56,866 nt of DNA from Candidatus Tectimicrobiota bacterium (GTDB taxonomy: Bacteria; JACPUC01). This document shows, piece by piece, positions 16,703 through 26,585 of the stretch. The notes beneath the pieces were generated by a model that saw only the letters and a list, made by a program, of their open reading frames with translations, had not been told where the DNA came from and made no database searches. The position numbers were made by a program, and so were the translations under genes. Location: positions 263,056 to 319,921 of the forward strand of contig JACPUC010000006.1 in assembly GCA_016192455.1 (NCBI GenBank), read 5' to 3'. How positions within the stretch are numbered: position 1 is the first letter of the stretch; each line of letters opens with the position of its first letter.

Positions 16703-18759
16703 GCTGCCGTCTCCCGAAGGTGGACGATCAAGTGGCCGAGGGTGTGCACCACGGCTCGCTGGCCGATCTCCAAGAGGGTGGTCGAGTCCATCTCCTCGAT
16801 GATGGCGGGGCCGTGCATCTGGTTGTCGGCGAGGAGAGCCGCCCGGTCGAAGACTTCCGCCTCGACGAAGGTCCCCGCCACGGTGGAGTAGACGCGCCGC
16901 CGGCCGCGGCGCGCCGCTGCGGGGGGCTCGGTTCCCCCGGCCGCGAGCGGCCGCCAGCGCGGCGGATTGGCGCTGGCGAAGGCGGTGACGTAGAGCTCGT
17001 TGTAGACCACCGGGTCGCCCACATTGGCGAAGGTGAAGACACGCTCGTGCTCGCCGTGGAAGGCACGCTCGACCTCGTCGAGCTTGGCCGGCGCGAGCTC
17101 GCCGGAGAGCACCGGCACGCGCAGCTCGTGAGACTGGTGCTGGTAGCTCATATCGGCCCAGCGTCGCAACTGGATGTTCACGTCGGCCACGCCGTCCTTG
17201 CGCAGCCGTTCGATCCCCTGCTGCTCCATGGCGGCGAAGAGGCGATTGAAGGTTGCCAGGTCCTCCTCGGTCTCGCGGCGCGTCTTCACGTAGGACTGCA
17301 CGTAGTCGTACTTCAGATCGGCTTGCAGGCACCCCATGGCCGAGACCAGCCCCGGATGGAGCGGCACAATGAGGGAGCCGACGCCGAGCTCCGCGGCCAG
17401 GGTGCCGCCGTGCAGGGGGCCGGCGCCGCCGAAGGGGAAGAGGGCGAAGTCCCGCGGGTCGAAGCCGCGCTCCACCACCCGCAGGCGAATCTCCTCCGCC
17501 ATGTTCGAGTTGGCGGTGCGCAGGATGCCGAGGGCCACCTCGAGGTCGCTCATGCCGAGCGGCTCGGCCAACGTATGCAGCGCGCGCCAGGCGAGCTCCG
17601 GCTGTAGGCGCATGCGCCCGCCGAGGAAATGCTCCGGGTCGATCATGCCGAGGGCGATGTAGGCGTCGCTGAGGGTCGGCTGGCTGCCGCCGAGGCCGTA
17701 GCAGGCCGGCCCCGGGGTGGCCCCGGCGCTCTGCGGGCCGACCTTCAGGGCCCCGCCGGCGTCGATCCAGGCAATGCTGCCGCCGCCGGCGCCGATGCTC
17801 GTGATGTCGATCATCGGCATGGCGAGATTGTACTCATAGAGGCGATCCTTGGTGATGATCGGCTCGCCGTCCACCACCACGCCGATGTCGCAGCTCGTCC
17901 CTCCCAGGTCCACGGCGATGAGGTTCGGCGCCCCGACCTCGCGGCCGCAGGCAACCGCCGCCGTGATGCCAGCCGCCGGCCCCCCGCCGATGAGGTTCAC
18001 CGGGTTGCGCACCGCCACGTCCTGGCTCATCATGCCGCCGCTGGCCCGCACCAGCAGGAGGTCGTGAGCGTAGCCCTGCTCGCGCAGGGCGTCCTGCAGG
18101 CTGGTGACGTAGCGGGCGATCTTCTGCATCAGGTAGGCGTTGACCACCGCCACGCAGGTACGCTCGTACTCGCGGCGGATGGGAAGGATGTTGCTCGACA
18201 GGGATACCCTGCACTCCGGGAAGAGCGCCGCCAACCGTTCACCGACGACGCGCTCGTGCGCGGGGTTGACGTAGGAGAAGAGGAAGCAGACCGCTATCGC
18301 CGTCACCTCCTGCTGGCGCAGCGCCAGGATGGCGGCGTCCACCTCCTCCACATTCAGGGGGGTGATGACCCGCCCCCGCCAGTCGATGCGCTCCGTCACC
18401 TCGTAGCGGAACTGCCGTGGCACGAGAGGCGGCGGCAGCTCTTTCAAGAGATCGTAAGGCGGCGGCGGGCGAAAGCCCCGGCGAATCTCCAGGACGTCGC
18501 GGAACCCTCGCGTCGTGATCAAGCCGGTGCGGGCGCCGGTCTTCTCGATCATGGCGTTCGTGGCGATCGTCGTGCCGTGGACGACCAGCTCGACGTCGTG
18601 CAAGCCTTCCTGCAGCGTGCGAATGGCCTGCATGACGCCGTAGGCCTGGTTCGTCACGGTCGAGGGAACCTTCGTAAGAGAGAGGTTCCCGTCAGCATCG
18701 GTGAGCACCATGTCCGTGAAGGTGCCCCCGACATCCACCCCAACCCGTTTCCCCGCCAT
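16699..18759 (-). CDS. hyuA: Hydantoinase A/oxoprolinase family protein
   Basis: The 686-aa ATPase-type alpha subunit partnering hyuB. Start at 18759 has GGAGG upstream and begins MAGKRVGVDVGGTFTDMV, the phosphate-binding loop of the actin/hexokinase-like fold. Further motifs: VVHGTTIATNAMIEKTGA, GGGPAAGITAA, LIAVDLGGTSCDIGVV, SIGAGGGSIAWID, and FPFGGAGPLHG. Length matches the family (650-700 aa). Divergently placed to the binding-protein gene at 19437, which hints at joint use: uptake of a compound, then ATP-dependent ring opening. That link is inference. Confidence 0.94.
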   Translation of the reverse strand: MAGKRVGVDVGGTFTDMVLTDADGNLSLTKVPSTVTNQAYGVMQAIRTLQEGLHDVELVVHGTTIATNAMIEKTGARTGLITTRGFRDVLEIRRGFRPPPPYDLLKELPPPLVPRQFRYEVTERIDWRGRVITPLNVEEVDAAILALRQQEVTAIAVCFLFSYVNPAHERVVGERLAALFPECRVSLSSNILPIRREYERTCVAVVNAYLMQKIARYVTSLQDALREQGYAHDLLLVRASGGMMSQDVAVRNPVNLIGGGPAAGITAAVACGREVGAPNLIAVDLGGTSCDIGVVVDGEPIITKDRLYEYNLAMPMIDITSIGAGGGSIAWIDAGGALKVGPQSAGATPGPACYGLGGSQPTLSDAYIALGMIDPEHFLGGRMRLQPELAWRALHTLAEPLGMSDLEVALGILRTANSNMAEEIRLRVVERGFDPRDFALFPFGGAGPLHGGTLAAELGVGSLIVPLHPGLVSAMGCLQADLKYDYVQSYVKTRRETEEDLATFNRLFAAMEQQGIERLRKDGVADVNIQLRRWADMSYQHQSHELRVPVLSGELAPAKLDEVERAFHGEHERVFTFANVGDPVVYNELYVTAFASANPPRWRPLAAGGTEPPAAARRGRRRVYSTVAGTFVEAEVFDRAALLADNQMHGPAIIEEMDSTTLLEIGQRAVVHTLGHLIVHLRETAA

Positions 18760-19436
18760 CGCCTCCCTCCACCAAGTTCTCCGTGAGTTTCCACCAGGTT
18801 CCCGCCGCAACGCGGCCGCCTCTGCCGACATCGCACCGTTGCCGGCAGGCGCGCCGCTGCCGCCGGCAACAAGACAACCCAGCAATTCTACCCCAGAGAA
18901 GGGGTCCGTGTCTTTGATGCTTGTCAACAGGTCTCACGCCAAGATGCAGCCCGCCGCGTTCCGCGCTCGCCGGACAGCCTCGTCGATCCGCCCTGCTCTT
19001 GAGGAATCGCCCTCCCCTCGCCCCATCTCCCCCGGCGCCTCTTCCTGCGCTACGAGGCTCGCGGAACAGGGAACGAGCCGGCCAGCGGGTGTCCGCGATG
19101 ATCGCTCATGAGGTCGTACAAAGATTCATTCCGCCACCGTGCTCATCATGGTATCGTGGGGACGATGGGGTGGTTGCGGAGGCGGGGAGAGTGATGAGAT
19201 GCTCATGGTCGCCTGAAGCGCTCGCGGCGTGGAGCACCCTCGCTGCAGATGGCTGCCGCCGGTCTGATCCTCGCAGAGTGGAGGTGTTCGGACCGGCCCC
19301 GCCTCACCTGCGATGTCGCTGATGCAGACCGGTGAGAAGGAGTCGAGTCGTGCGCCCTTCATGCCCGCATCATGTTACAGCGGGCAATCTCTCCGCAACG
19401 CCTGACGGCACCAACCCAAGAGGAGGAGGTCTGCAC
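18760..19436. other. Divergent intergenic region hyuA / binding protein
   Basis: 677 bases that must hold the control regions of both divergent transcripts. Visible items: a TTGACA on the minus strand near 18925 without a well-spaced -10, a TAGAAT on the minus strand near 18888, and a small ACCCC/GGGGT hairpin near 18890-18907. None is convincing as a complete promoter. No gene is supported. Confidence 0.3.
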
Positions 19437-20474
19437 ATGAGAGCGCGTGTCTTTCCGCTGCTGCTGTCGGTCATTCTCGTCCTTGGCCTGGTTCTTGGCT
19501 CATCCGGAAAGGCCCAGGCCGAACCAGTCGAGATCAGCCTCGGCTACGTGACGGCCGTAGGTCAGCTCACCCCTTTGATCTACGAAGTGCACAAGTTGGG
19601 AGCGCTGAAGCACTACGGCAAGACCTACACCGTGAACTCGCTGCACTTCAAGGGTACCTCCCCGATGATCCCCGCCATGGCCGCGGGGCAGCTTGATATT
19701 GGCTACCTCGCCTTCTCGAGCTTCGCCAATGCCGTCCTCAATGCGAAGCTTCCGGTGCGCCTGCTCTCCGACCACATGCAGACCGGGCCCAAGTCTGGTT
19801 TTGCCTTTACCTGGTACGCCCTGGAGAAATCCGCCATCAAGTCGGTTCCAGACCTGCGCGGCAAGAATGTGGCCATCAACGTGGCGGGGGCCGGCGTTGA
19901 CCTCATGCTGCGCGCCGCGCTGAAGAAACATGGCTTGGACCCCGCGAAGGACGTGAACATCGTTGAAGTGGCATTTCCGAACATCGAGGCAATGCTGCGC
20001 GAAGGGAAGATCGACGCCGGCGTGTTGGTGAGCTCCTTCGCCATGCGGGCGCTGCGGCGCGGCGGCTTGCACAAGGTGTTTGCGGCCCGCGATGAGATCG
20101 GCGGCACGCAGTTCGTCTTCCCGGTGGTGATGGAGTCATTCCTCGAAAAGCGTCTGGACGTGCTGGCGGATTTCCTGGAGGACTACCTCATCTCCCTCGC
20201 CTGGTACCGCAATCCGGCAAACCGCGACAAGGCGATCGATCTCGCCGCGGCCTTCACCAAGCAGCCCCGGAAGACCCTCGAGGATTGGGCGTTCAAGCCG
20301 GAGTGGGATTACTACCGCGATCCTAACGGCGAGCCGAACCTCGAGGTTCTGCAGAAAAACATCAATCTGCTCGCGGAAATGAAGTTCATCAAGGAGTCGT
20401 TTGACGTCAAAAAGTACGTCGACCTCAGGCCGCTGCGCAAGGCCCAGGCGCGTTTTCAGGCGCTGAAGAAATAG
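19437..20474 (+). CDS. NitT/TauT-family ABC substrate-binding protein
   Basis: A 345-aa periplasmic solute-binding protein. Start at 19437 is fixed by AGGAGGAGG 6 nt upstream; the signal peptide runs to KAQA|EPVEIS (about residue 28). Typical features are the early domain-1 segment with TSPMIPAMAAGQLDIGYLAF, the hinge region (SVPDLRGKNVAINVAGAGVD), and a helical C-terminus (NPANRDKAIDLAAAFTK). Relatives bind nitrate, taurine, sulfonates, thiamine precursors or aromatic acids, so the ligand is open. No permease or ATPase gene lies nearby. A clear paralogue sits at 43032-44087. It is divergent to hyuAB. Confidence 0.88.
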   Translation: MRARVFPLLLSVILVLGLVLGSSGKAQAEPVEISLGYVTAVGQLTPLIYEVHKLGALKHYGKTYTVNSLHFKGTSPMIPAMAAGQLDIGYLAFSSFANAVLNAKLPVRLLSDHMQTGPKSGFAFTWYALEKSAIKSVPDLRGKNVAINVAGAGVDLMLRAALKKHGLDPAKDVNIVEVAFPNIEAMLREGKIDAGVLVSSFAMRALRRGGLHKVFAARDEIGGTQFVFPVVMESFLEKRLDVLADFLEDYLISLAWYRNPANRDKAIDLAAAFTKQPRKTLEDWAFKPEWDYYRDPNGEPNLEVLQKNINLLAEMKFIKESFDVKKYVDLRPLRKAQARFQALKK

Positions 20475-20894
20475 TGCTGGAAGGGAGCGTCCCCCGAATG
20501 GCCGGGCGGGGCCATCGGCAGGCAGGCCCGGCCGCGCGGCGGGACCATGGTTCTTCCACCAGCGCACTGTTGCAGTCGAGGACTGCGAGCAGCCCGACGA
20601 TCGGCGGCGACGCTCCCCGCCCAACCGATGCCGCCGCCCCAATCACCACGCGCCATCCCAGGCATGGGATCGGCGCCGCCAGCGGCGGCAAGAGGGCTGC
20701 GGTCTCGGCGGCGGCTGGTCCACGATCGTGCTGGCGCCCCGGAGCCTGACCGCCATGGAAGCGCGGGAGATGCGGGGCCTCGAGCCGCAGAACGCCTCGG
20801 GAGTGGAAGAGAACCCTGGCTTGCCTGAGAGGCGGGCGGGAGAGATTCAGCAGACACTCGGCGGATACGGGAGGGATTGCTTGCAAGCGAAAGC
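20475..20894. other. Spacer up to the integrated element
   Basis: 420 GC-rich bases after the binding-protein gene and before the duplicated tRNA end at 20895. No gene, terminator with a T-run, or promoter was recognised. Confidence 0.3.
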
Positions 20895-20925
<31 letters not shown>

Positions 20926-20972
20926 GACGTGCATCCCCATTCACAACAACTCACTGCATCTTTGATCCCTGG

Positions 20973-21122
20973 GAGCCTGTCAGAGAATCCGCGGAACCGC
21001 TGTTTTCGCACCCGTACCACGCATTGCCCGTGCCATTCCGCACCGTAAAACAGCGTTGAATGATCCAGATGAGTGTGTGTTCCACCGTCTGACTGGTCTT
21101 GAGGCGGTGCTCCGACAGGCTC
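20973..21122. repeat. 150-bp inverted-repeat element, MITE-like
   Basis: GAGCCTGTCAGAG at 20973-20985 and its inverted near-copy at 21110-21122 (one mismatch) bracket 124 bases with no ORF. Inside, CGCTGTTTT (20998-21006) pairs exactly with AAAACAGCG (21047-21055). It could be a small non-autonomous insertion or a structured RNA. No flanking target duplication was made out. Confidence 0.35.
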
Positions 21123-21187
21123 GAAGGCGCTCCAGCTCCAGAACCTACGGACAAGTGGTTGGCGACCTGGGCGCGGTGCTCCGCGGC

Positions 21188-24100
21188 TTACTTTTCGATG
21201 ACCTCCAGACGGAGATCATCATAATAGAGAGGCTCGTTGACGATGCCGTCCTGCGTCGTATCCACGGCAAAGAACAGCGTGAAACTTCCCACCGGAAGCC
21301 CTCCAGGCAGATTGATGATTTCCAGCTCGTCCACGTCGGTGATGGGGGCCTGACGGAACGCTGCCGGCGTGGTGGTGAAGGTCGTGCCGTCGAACCAGAA
21401 GATGCCGAAAGGCGTGGCGGCGGCCACCCACCAGTCGGCCTCTTCGCCCTCGTGCCCCGCCGCATCGAGGCCGATGCTTAAGACGAACGCGTCAGTGCTG
21501 CCGAGGCTGAGCGGCCCGTCCGTTCTGTTCCCCTTGATGTCGGCGATGCTCTCGAGGCGCACCCGGATATCCATGAAATCCCGCTCGGAGCCGCTTGCAT
21601 CCGAAACCCTCACCGTGGTCTCCGCCCCTCCCCCGGGCGCTGTCGTGTCGTAGCCGGGCGCCATGCTCAGGACCAGCTTGCGCTCGCGGCTGCTGGCGAC
21701 CTCCGGTAAGCGCGGCGAGACGAGGACCAGCGCCTCGTTGGCCGATTCAGCCGTCCAGCTCAAGGTGCCGGCGCCGGCGTTGGTTACGTTCATGATGAGA
21801 CTCGGCGTCTTCCGGCTGAGATGGACCTCGCTGCGCTCGACAGCCACGCGAGCCTCTTCACCCCCGCCGATGGCTTGCGGGTCGGCATCCGCCGGCTGCG
21901 GGTCGCTCGCGTCGGGTAGCCCATCCCCATCAGTATCGGCGTTCAGGGGATCGGTAATGAAGGCGTCGCTGCCCCCGGTCACCTCTTCCAGGTCCGTCAG
22001 GCCGTCGCCGTCGGTGTCGGCCAGGTCCGGTTTGGTGCCGATCTCAAATTCACTGATGCTGCTCAGCCCATCGAGGTCCGGGTCTTCGTCGGCGTCATCG
22101 CGGCTCGGATCCAGGCCGTTGGCCGTCTCGTAATCATCGGGGAGGCCATCGACGTCGCGGTCGATCGCCTCGGGAGCAACACCGAGAACGTGGACGAAGG
22201 TGGGCGCCACGAAGGTGACGGCCGGCGCGCCGTTCTCCAGCACCTCGATCTGCAGGGTGAGGCGCACGCTGCTTGCCAGCGGTTCCCGGTAGCGCACCTG
22301 CCAGGCAACCTCCACTTCGTCGCCGCCGCTTCCTGGCACGCCGTCATCCGCCGCCAGGGGGGTTGCTCCCCCCAGCTCGAGCGGCGTCAGCGCCTCAACC
22401 GAACCCTCCGCGGCGCTGATCGTCAGCCGTGCGGACAGCCCCGTGACCGCAACGGTGCCGAGATTCCTGATGGCGGCCCGCAGGGTGAAGCGTTCGGGGC
22501 TGCTGGAAATGCTCTCGCTGCCGGTCTCGTCCGAGCTGATGCTGAAGCGGTCCACGACCACCGCCGGCAGCAGCGGCGTGGCGCCGGCGGCATTGACGAT
22601 CTCGCTGAACCTGGCAACCACCTGATCCATCTTCTCCTGCAACACAGCAACCTGCGACAGCGCCCGATTGCGGTCGGCAAGGTAGAGGCTGTCGCGCTCG
22701 CTCGGGTAGGTGAGGAGCAGGGCCTTGAAGGAGAGGTTGAGCAGCAGGCTCTGCAACTCGGCCGCCTTCAGTCGGGCGGCAAGCTCGGTCTGCACGGCGT
22801 CGGCAAGCAAGGTGGAGGCAGCGGCCTGATCGCTGCCGAGGGCCTGCGCCTTGAGGTGCGAGAGCGCCTGGGCGAAGCGCTCCAGGGCACGCTGCAAGGT
22901 ATCCTCCGCCGCAGGCTCCGAGGTGAACCAGACGACATCCGGGATGTGGTCGTCTTGCAGGCTCTCGACGATGCGGTCCAGCACCGCGTGCAGGGCGTCA
23001 CGAGCGCTCTGAAGCTGAGCGAGCAGGTTCGGGTTGAAGGTGGAGGCGGCGTCGAGCCGCTGGCGGAGCGCCGCGTCGGTTGCTCCCCCGGCTCCCTTGG
23101 CCACCTGCAAGGCAAACTGCGGCGGCGTCTGCCCGTAGGCCTGGTAGATGCCTCGCCGCACGGCATCGGGTAGCTGCAGGAAGACGTAGCCCGCCGGCAG
23201 AACGAAGGTGGCGGTGTTGGCGGCGTACTTCGTGACCTTGCCGACCGCACCCAGGGCCTTCACTTCGGGAATGGCCAGCGACAGGGCATCGAAAGCCCCC
23301 TGGGCTGTGCTGGCCGCTAGGGCGACGCCCTTGGCGAGGTGGTACTTCACGGCGATGTCGGAGGCTTTCTCGCTCATCTCGCTCAACGTCGCCACGGTCT
23401 GCGCCCGGTCCCGTTGATAGGCGACGGGGTCGCTCGTCGCCCAAGCTTCAAATTGCCGCCGAGAAAACTGCAAGGCATCCTTCGTCAGTCTGGTGTAAGA
23501 GGCCACCTGTCCATCGAGCAGATTATCGTGAGCCGACTTGATGAGTTCGGCCAGCAAGACCTTGCCAAGCTCTTTACCCAGTCCTTGAAGACTCTGGTGG
23601 ATCATCGCATTGAAGAACGAGGCGAACCCTTTCTCGACGACCGTCACTGCGAAGTTCGTGGCTCCCTGATCAGCTCCAAGGTTGATCAGGAAGACTTTTA
23701 ATGGCTTGAACAGGACCGCATCGACGACCGTCTTCATACCCTTGAAAAACTCCGAGAAGCCCAGGGTGCTGTTGCTTTTTTTTGCTGAGAGCGCGGTTTC
23801 AATGCGGTTCAGGTCACGCTCTGTGTATCTTCCCCGGCCGTACTGCCAACGGAATCCAGGGTTAAGCGAGGTTCGGCCGCCGCCTTCCTGGATGCGGCGG
23901 ATGTCTTCCGCCCGCTTCTTGAGGGCGTCGGATTCCTGTCGCAGACGCTTAAGGTTGCGGTTATCGAAGATCTTCAGTTCATCAACAAGATCACTCACCA
24001 AGGTTGCCAGCCCATCGAGCATGAAGGTGATGAGCTCATCCGCGAACTTCACCCCGTTGAAAGCGGCGCGCTCGGCCCAAATAGCCCGCTTGAGGGCTTC

Positions 24101-25432
24101 CCGAAGCTGCCGCAGCCGCTCCTCGTCCAGGCTCCCTCCCTCAATCTGAGCCACGATCTGGTTCACGTAGAGCTGCGCCAGGTTTTCAATCTCGAGGTAG
24201 TGATTGGGACTGAGCAGGCTGAGCTGCTCGATCAGGTTTCTCTTCGCGCCCGCTCCATCGAAGGGATCGAGGAAAACCGTGGTGTCACTCTCGACGGTAA
24301 TATTCGGCACACTCTTGGTAAGGAAGTAGAGTGTCTGCTCCGATTCATCCGGCAGCAGCTCTTCGGTTTGAGCCTGGCTGACTTCCAGGGTGTAGTAGGC
24401 GCGGCCCCAGGCGCGGACGCCGCCGCGTCTCCCCATGACAAAGATCGGGACGTTGCTGAAGGTGAACCGACCGGCTCTCGTGAAGGAGGCGTTTCCCTCC
24501 GCATCCGTAAAGCTGGCGTCGGCGCCTTCGGCAAGCTTCGCGGGGTCGAGCTTTATTTCGGCAAAAAGAGTCCGGTTGGAGCGCAGGAAGGTTCGGTACT
24601 CCTCATCAGATTCATCCCGGTTCTGATCGCGCAGGTACCCCTTCTGCTGGAAGAGAAGGATGGTTGCTCGAGTGATGACGTTGTCGTCGCGGGTGCGGTC
24701 CTTCAGCAGACCGCGGATGCTTCCCTTGGCGTTGAGTTCAAACGGACCAAGGGAAAGGGGACGCAACTCCGGCCGTATGGCATCCTCCTGATTGCTTCCA
24801 CGCAGCCGGCATGAAAGATCGCGGCTGGTAACAATCTCGTTGAGAAGATCAGGCGGTGGAAGCAAGCCGCCTCCAATCTCTGTCAGTAAAGTCCCACGCT
24901 CGGAAACTTGGGCGCTGACCTGAACGCGCGTCCGCCCGGAAGGGGGGGCAACTTCCAGGAGAAGAGGACGGTTCCCGATGCCCCCGAAGCCGCACACGGA
25001 GATCTCGATGGGAGGACATGGCGCGAATCCAAATCTGATTGTTGAGGCATCCTGTTCGGTGCCGGGAATAGGAACCGGGTAGAGTCGCAGCAGCTCGAGC
25101 GAGCCGACATAGTTGAGGCGAAAGCTGGTTACAGGGAACGGGCGGGCGACGTCGCAGATCGACCTGAAATCGTCACTGATCTCCTCGGGCTTAAGCAGAT
25201 TGAGCGTCAGCCGAACTTCGGCATTGTCAGTATTGAGATTCGAACGAGGATCGCTGCGCGGCAGGGTGGCCCAGGTGCCGCTGAGGTTGTACACGGGTCC
25301 CGAGGGCGATAAAACTACCGGCACGCCTACATCCGGCAGCGCATCCTGGAGAACCTGCGTCTGTGCCGACGTTGGCAGGGCAGAGTGGAGCAGCGCCAGG
25401 ATGATCAGAACGGCTGGCCGCCGTGCCTTCAT
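21188..25432 (-). CDS. Large secreted protein with thrombospondin-3-type calcium repeats
   Basis: A 1414-aa exported protein, cargo of the tRNA-Pro element. Start at 25432 (MKARRPAVLII) is chosen because GGAGGAG lies just upstream; an ATG 12 nt earlier is in frame. Signal peptide to about residue 23 (PTSA|QTQ). Residues 25-400 look beta-rich; 400-930 are mostly helical, with LRQLREALKRAIW and RLRQESDALKKRAEDIRRIQ suggesting coiled coils. Around 1015-1120 there is a beta-sandwich (VVVDRFSISSDETGSE...). Residues 1125-1210 carry DxDxDG(L) calcium-type repeats (DRDVDGLPDDYE, DTDGDGLTDLEE, DTDGDGLPDASD). The C-terminus (LPVGSFTLFFAVDTTQDGIV) matches a domain common at the end of secreted proteins in deltaproteobacteria-like genomes. 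Function unknown; surface or extracellular. Confidence 0.85.
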   Translation of the reverse strand: MKARRPAVLIILALLHSALPTSAQTQVLQDALPDVGVPVVLSPSGPVYNLSGTWATLPRSDPRSNLNTDNAEVRLTLNLLKPEEISDDFRSICDVARPFPVTSFRLNYVGSLELLRLYPVPIPGTEQDASTIRFGFAPCPPIEISVCGFGGIGNRPLLLEVAPPSGRTRVQVSAQVSERGTLLTEIGGGLLPPPDLLNEIVTSRDLSCRLRGSNQEDAIRPELRPLSLGPFELNAKGSIRGLLKDRTRDDNVITRATILLFQQKGYLRDQNRDESDEEYRTFLRSNRTLFAEIKLDPAKLAEGADASFTDAEGNASFTRAGRFTFSNVPIFVMGRRGGVRAWGRAYYTLEVSQAQTEELLPDESEQTLYFLTKSVPNITVESDTTVFLDPFDGAGAKRNLIEQLSLLSPNHYLEIENLAQLYVNQIVAQIEGGSLDEERLRQLREALKRAIWAERAAFNGVKFADELITFMLDGLATLVSDLVDELKIFDNRNLKRLRQESDALKKRAEDIRRIQEGGGRTSLNPGFRWQYGRGRYTERDLNRIETALSAKKSNSTLGFSEFFKGMKTVVDAVLFKPLKVFLINLGADQGATNFAVTVVEKGFASFFNAMIHQSLQGLGKELGKVLLAELIKSAHDNLLDGQVASYTRLTKDALQFSRRQFEAWATSDPVAYQRDRAQTVATLSEMSEKASDIAVKYHLAKGVALAASTAQGAFDALSLAIPEVKALGAVGKVTKYAANTATFVLPAGYVFLQLPDAVRRGIYQAYGQTPPQFALQVAKGAGGATDAALRQRLDAASTFNPNLLAQLQSARDALHAVLDRIVESLQDDHIPDVVWFTSEPAAEDTLQRALERFAQALSHLKAQALGSDQAAASTLLADAVQTELAARLKAAELQSLLLNLSFKALLLTYPSERDSLYLADRNRALSQVAVLQEKMDQVVARFSEIVNAAGATPLLPAVVVDRFSISSDETGSESISSSPERFTLRAAIRNLGTVAVTGLSARLTISAAEGSVEALTPLELGGATPLAADDGVPGSGGDEVEVAWQVRYREPLASSVRLTLQIEVLENGAPAVTFVAPTFVHVLGVAPEAIDRDVDGLPDDYETANGLDPSRDDADEDPDLDGLSSISEFEIGTKPDLADTDGDGLTDLEEVTGGSDAFITDPLNADTDGDGLPDASDPQPADADPQAIGGGEEARVAVERSEVHLSRKTPSLIMNVTNAGAGTLSWTAESANEALVLVSPRLPEVASSRERKLVLSMAPGYDTTAPGGGAETTVRVSDASGSERDFMDIRVRLESIADIKGNRTDGPLSLGSTDAFVLSIGLDAAGHEGEEADWWVAAATPFGIFWFDGTTFTTTPAAFRQAPITDVDELEIINLPGGLPVGSFTLFFAVDTTQDGIVNEPLYYDDLRLEVIEK

Positions 25433-25658
25433 CTCTCCTCCCATGGCGTGCCAGCGTCATACCCGCGCGGCGCTGCCTGGAGAACGGCGAGCAGGCACGC
25501 GGTGTCAAGAACGGCATACCGGCAAGCAAGCTCCCGGTCGCTGGCTAGCCGCTCACCTGCCAACACTCTCTTCCTTTTGTAACGGCAATTCATTCCGGTG
25601 TACAGGGTAAAACTTTCGACGGCTGCGGCAAGGCTGAGCTAAGGCAGCGTTGCCGTAA

Positions 25659-26177
25659 GCGTTACGGCCGATCGTGCTCGCTCTTCTGCACACGGGAATG
25701 CGCAGCAGTGAGCTGCTCACGCTGAGGTGGGGCCAGGTGAACCTGGCGGATCGAATGATCTACCTGGAAGAGGCGAAGAATGGTGCGAGGCGGGGCGTGC
25801 CGACCAACGACGCGCTGTTCGCGGACCTGCCGGAGCAGGGAAAGGTGAGACACCCCTTCGGCGACGACGTTGTCGCCAGGCCGGAGAGCTCAGACGACCA
25901 GCGGGTGAAACCCTTCGCCGGGGTCTGCAAGGAGATGGGAGTTGAGGACTTCCACTGCCACGACCTGCGTCACACTTATGCCAGCCACCTCGTCATGGCA
26001 GGAGGAGACCTCCTGAGGGTGAAGGATTTCCTGGCGCATAAGTCCCTCGTCATGAGGGCACGGCGCCGCCACCTCACCCCATCCCCCAATCTCGCCGCGG
26101 CACAGAAGCTGACGAGCGCGTACCGAGCCGAGGAAGGATCACACCTGGCACAAATGTGGCACAAAAGCGCAGAGTGA
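25659..26177 (+). pseudogene. Truncated tyrosine recombinase (integrase) remnant
   Basis: The catalytic C-terminal half of a phage-type integrase. The frame opens after a TAA at 25656-25658, with homology-like residues (LRPIVLALLHTGMRSSELL) already before the first usable GTG at 25674, so the N-terminal DNA-binding domains are lost. Retained: the first catalytic Arg in TGMRSSE, HDLRH (His and Arg), and the His in LAHKSL. Where relatives have the nucleophilic Tyr (xxRYxHL), this protein reads RARRRHL, so it should be inactive. It ends 54 bp from the intact tRNA-Pro. Probably the integrase that inserted the element. Confidence 0.8.
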
Positions 26178-26230
26178 AAGTTTTGAAAATCTGGGGAGGG
26201 AATATAAGTCGCTGATTTTGAAGGACTAGA

Positions 26231-26309
<79 letters not shown>

Positions 26310-26355
26310 ACCGAGAAGCCACGCACGACGCTCTTCGTGCGCGCTCCCTTTATTT

Positions 26356-26384
26356 AGTGTAGAGCATTTGGGGCCGTCTGTCGA
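26356..26384 (-). promoter_or_regulatory. Sigma-70-type promoter of tRNA-Pro
   Basis: On the minus strand TCGACA (26379-26384), a 17-base spacer and TACACT (26356-26361) precede the tRNA by about 47 bases. Both boxes match the consensus well and the spacing is ideal. Confidence 0.65.
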
Positions 26385-26585
26385 GACTTAATCAACCTGC
26401 CGCACGACCTTTTCTGTCAGGACGCGGCGGCCGGCGTTGCGACGGCTTCGAGGGGCTAGGGGCCGAGGTTGCCCCGTGGCCTTCCCTACCGCAGGCGTGC
26501 TGACAGCCGCCTCGCCGGTGGAGGAGGGTGATCGGCGGACGGGGCGCCGCCTGGTCGCCGCGCCGCGCGCCAAACCGGGCGCGCC

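Noticed and set aside
15089-16891. 600-codon plus-strand ORF
   Set aside because: Lies opposite hyuB, whose family motifs are unmistakable. The product is low-complexity and has no recognisable domain.
18921-19322. 133-codon plus-strand ORF between hyuA and the binding-protein gene
   Set aside because: No ribosome binding site, and composition typical of chance ORFs in GC-rich DNA.
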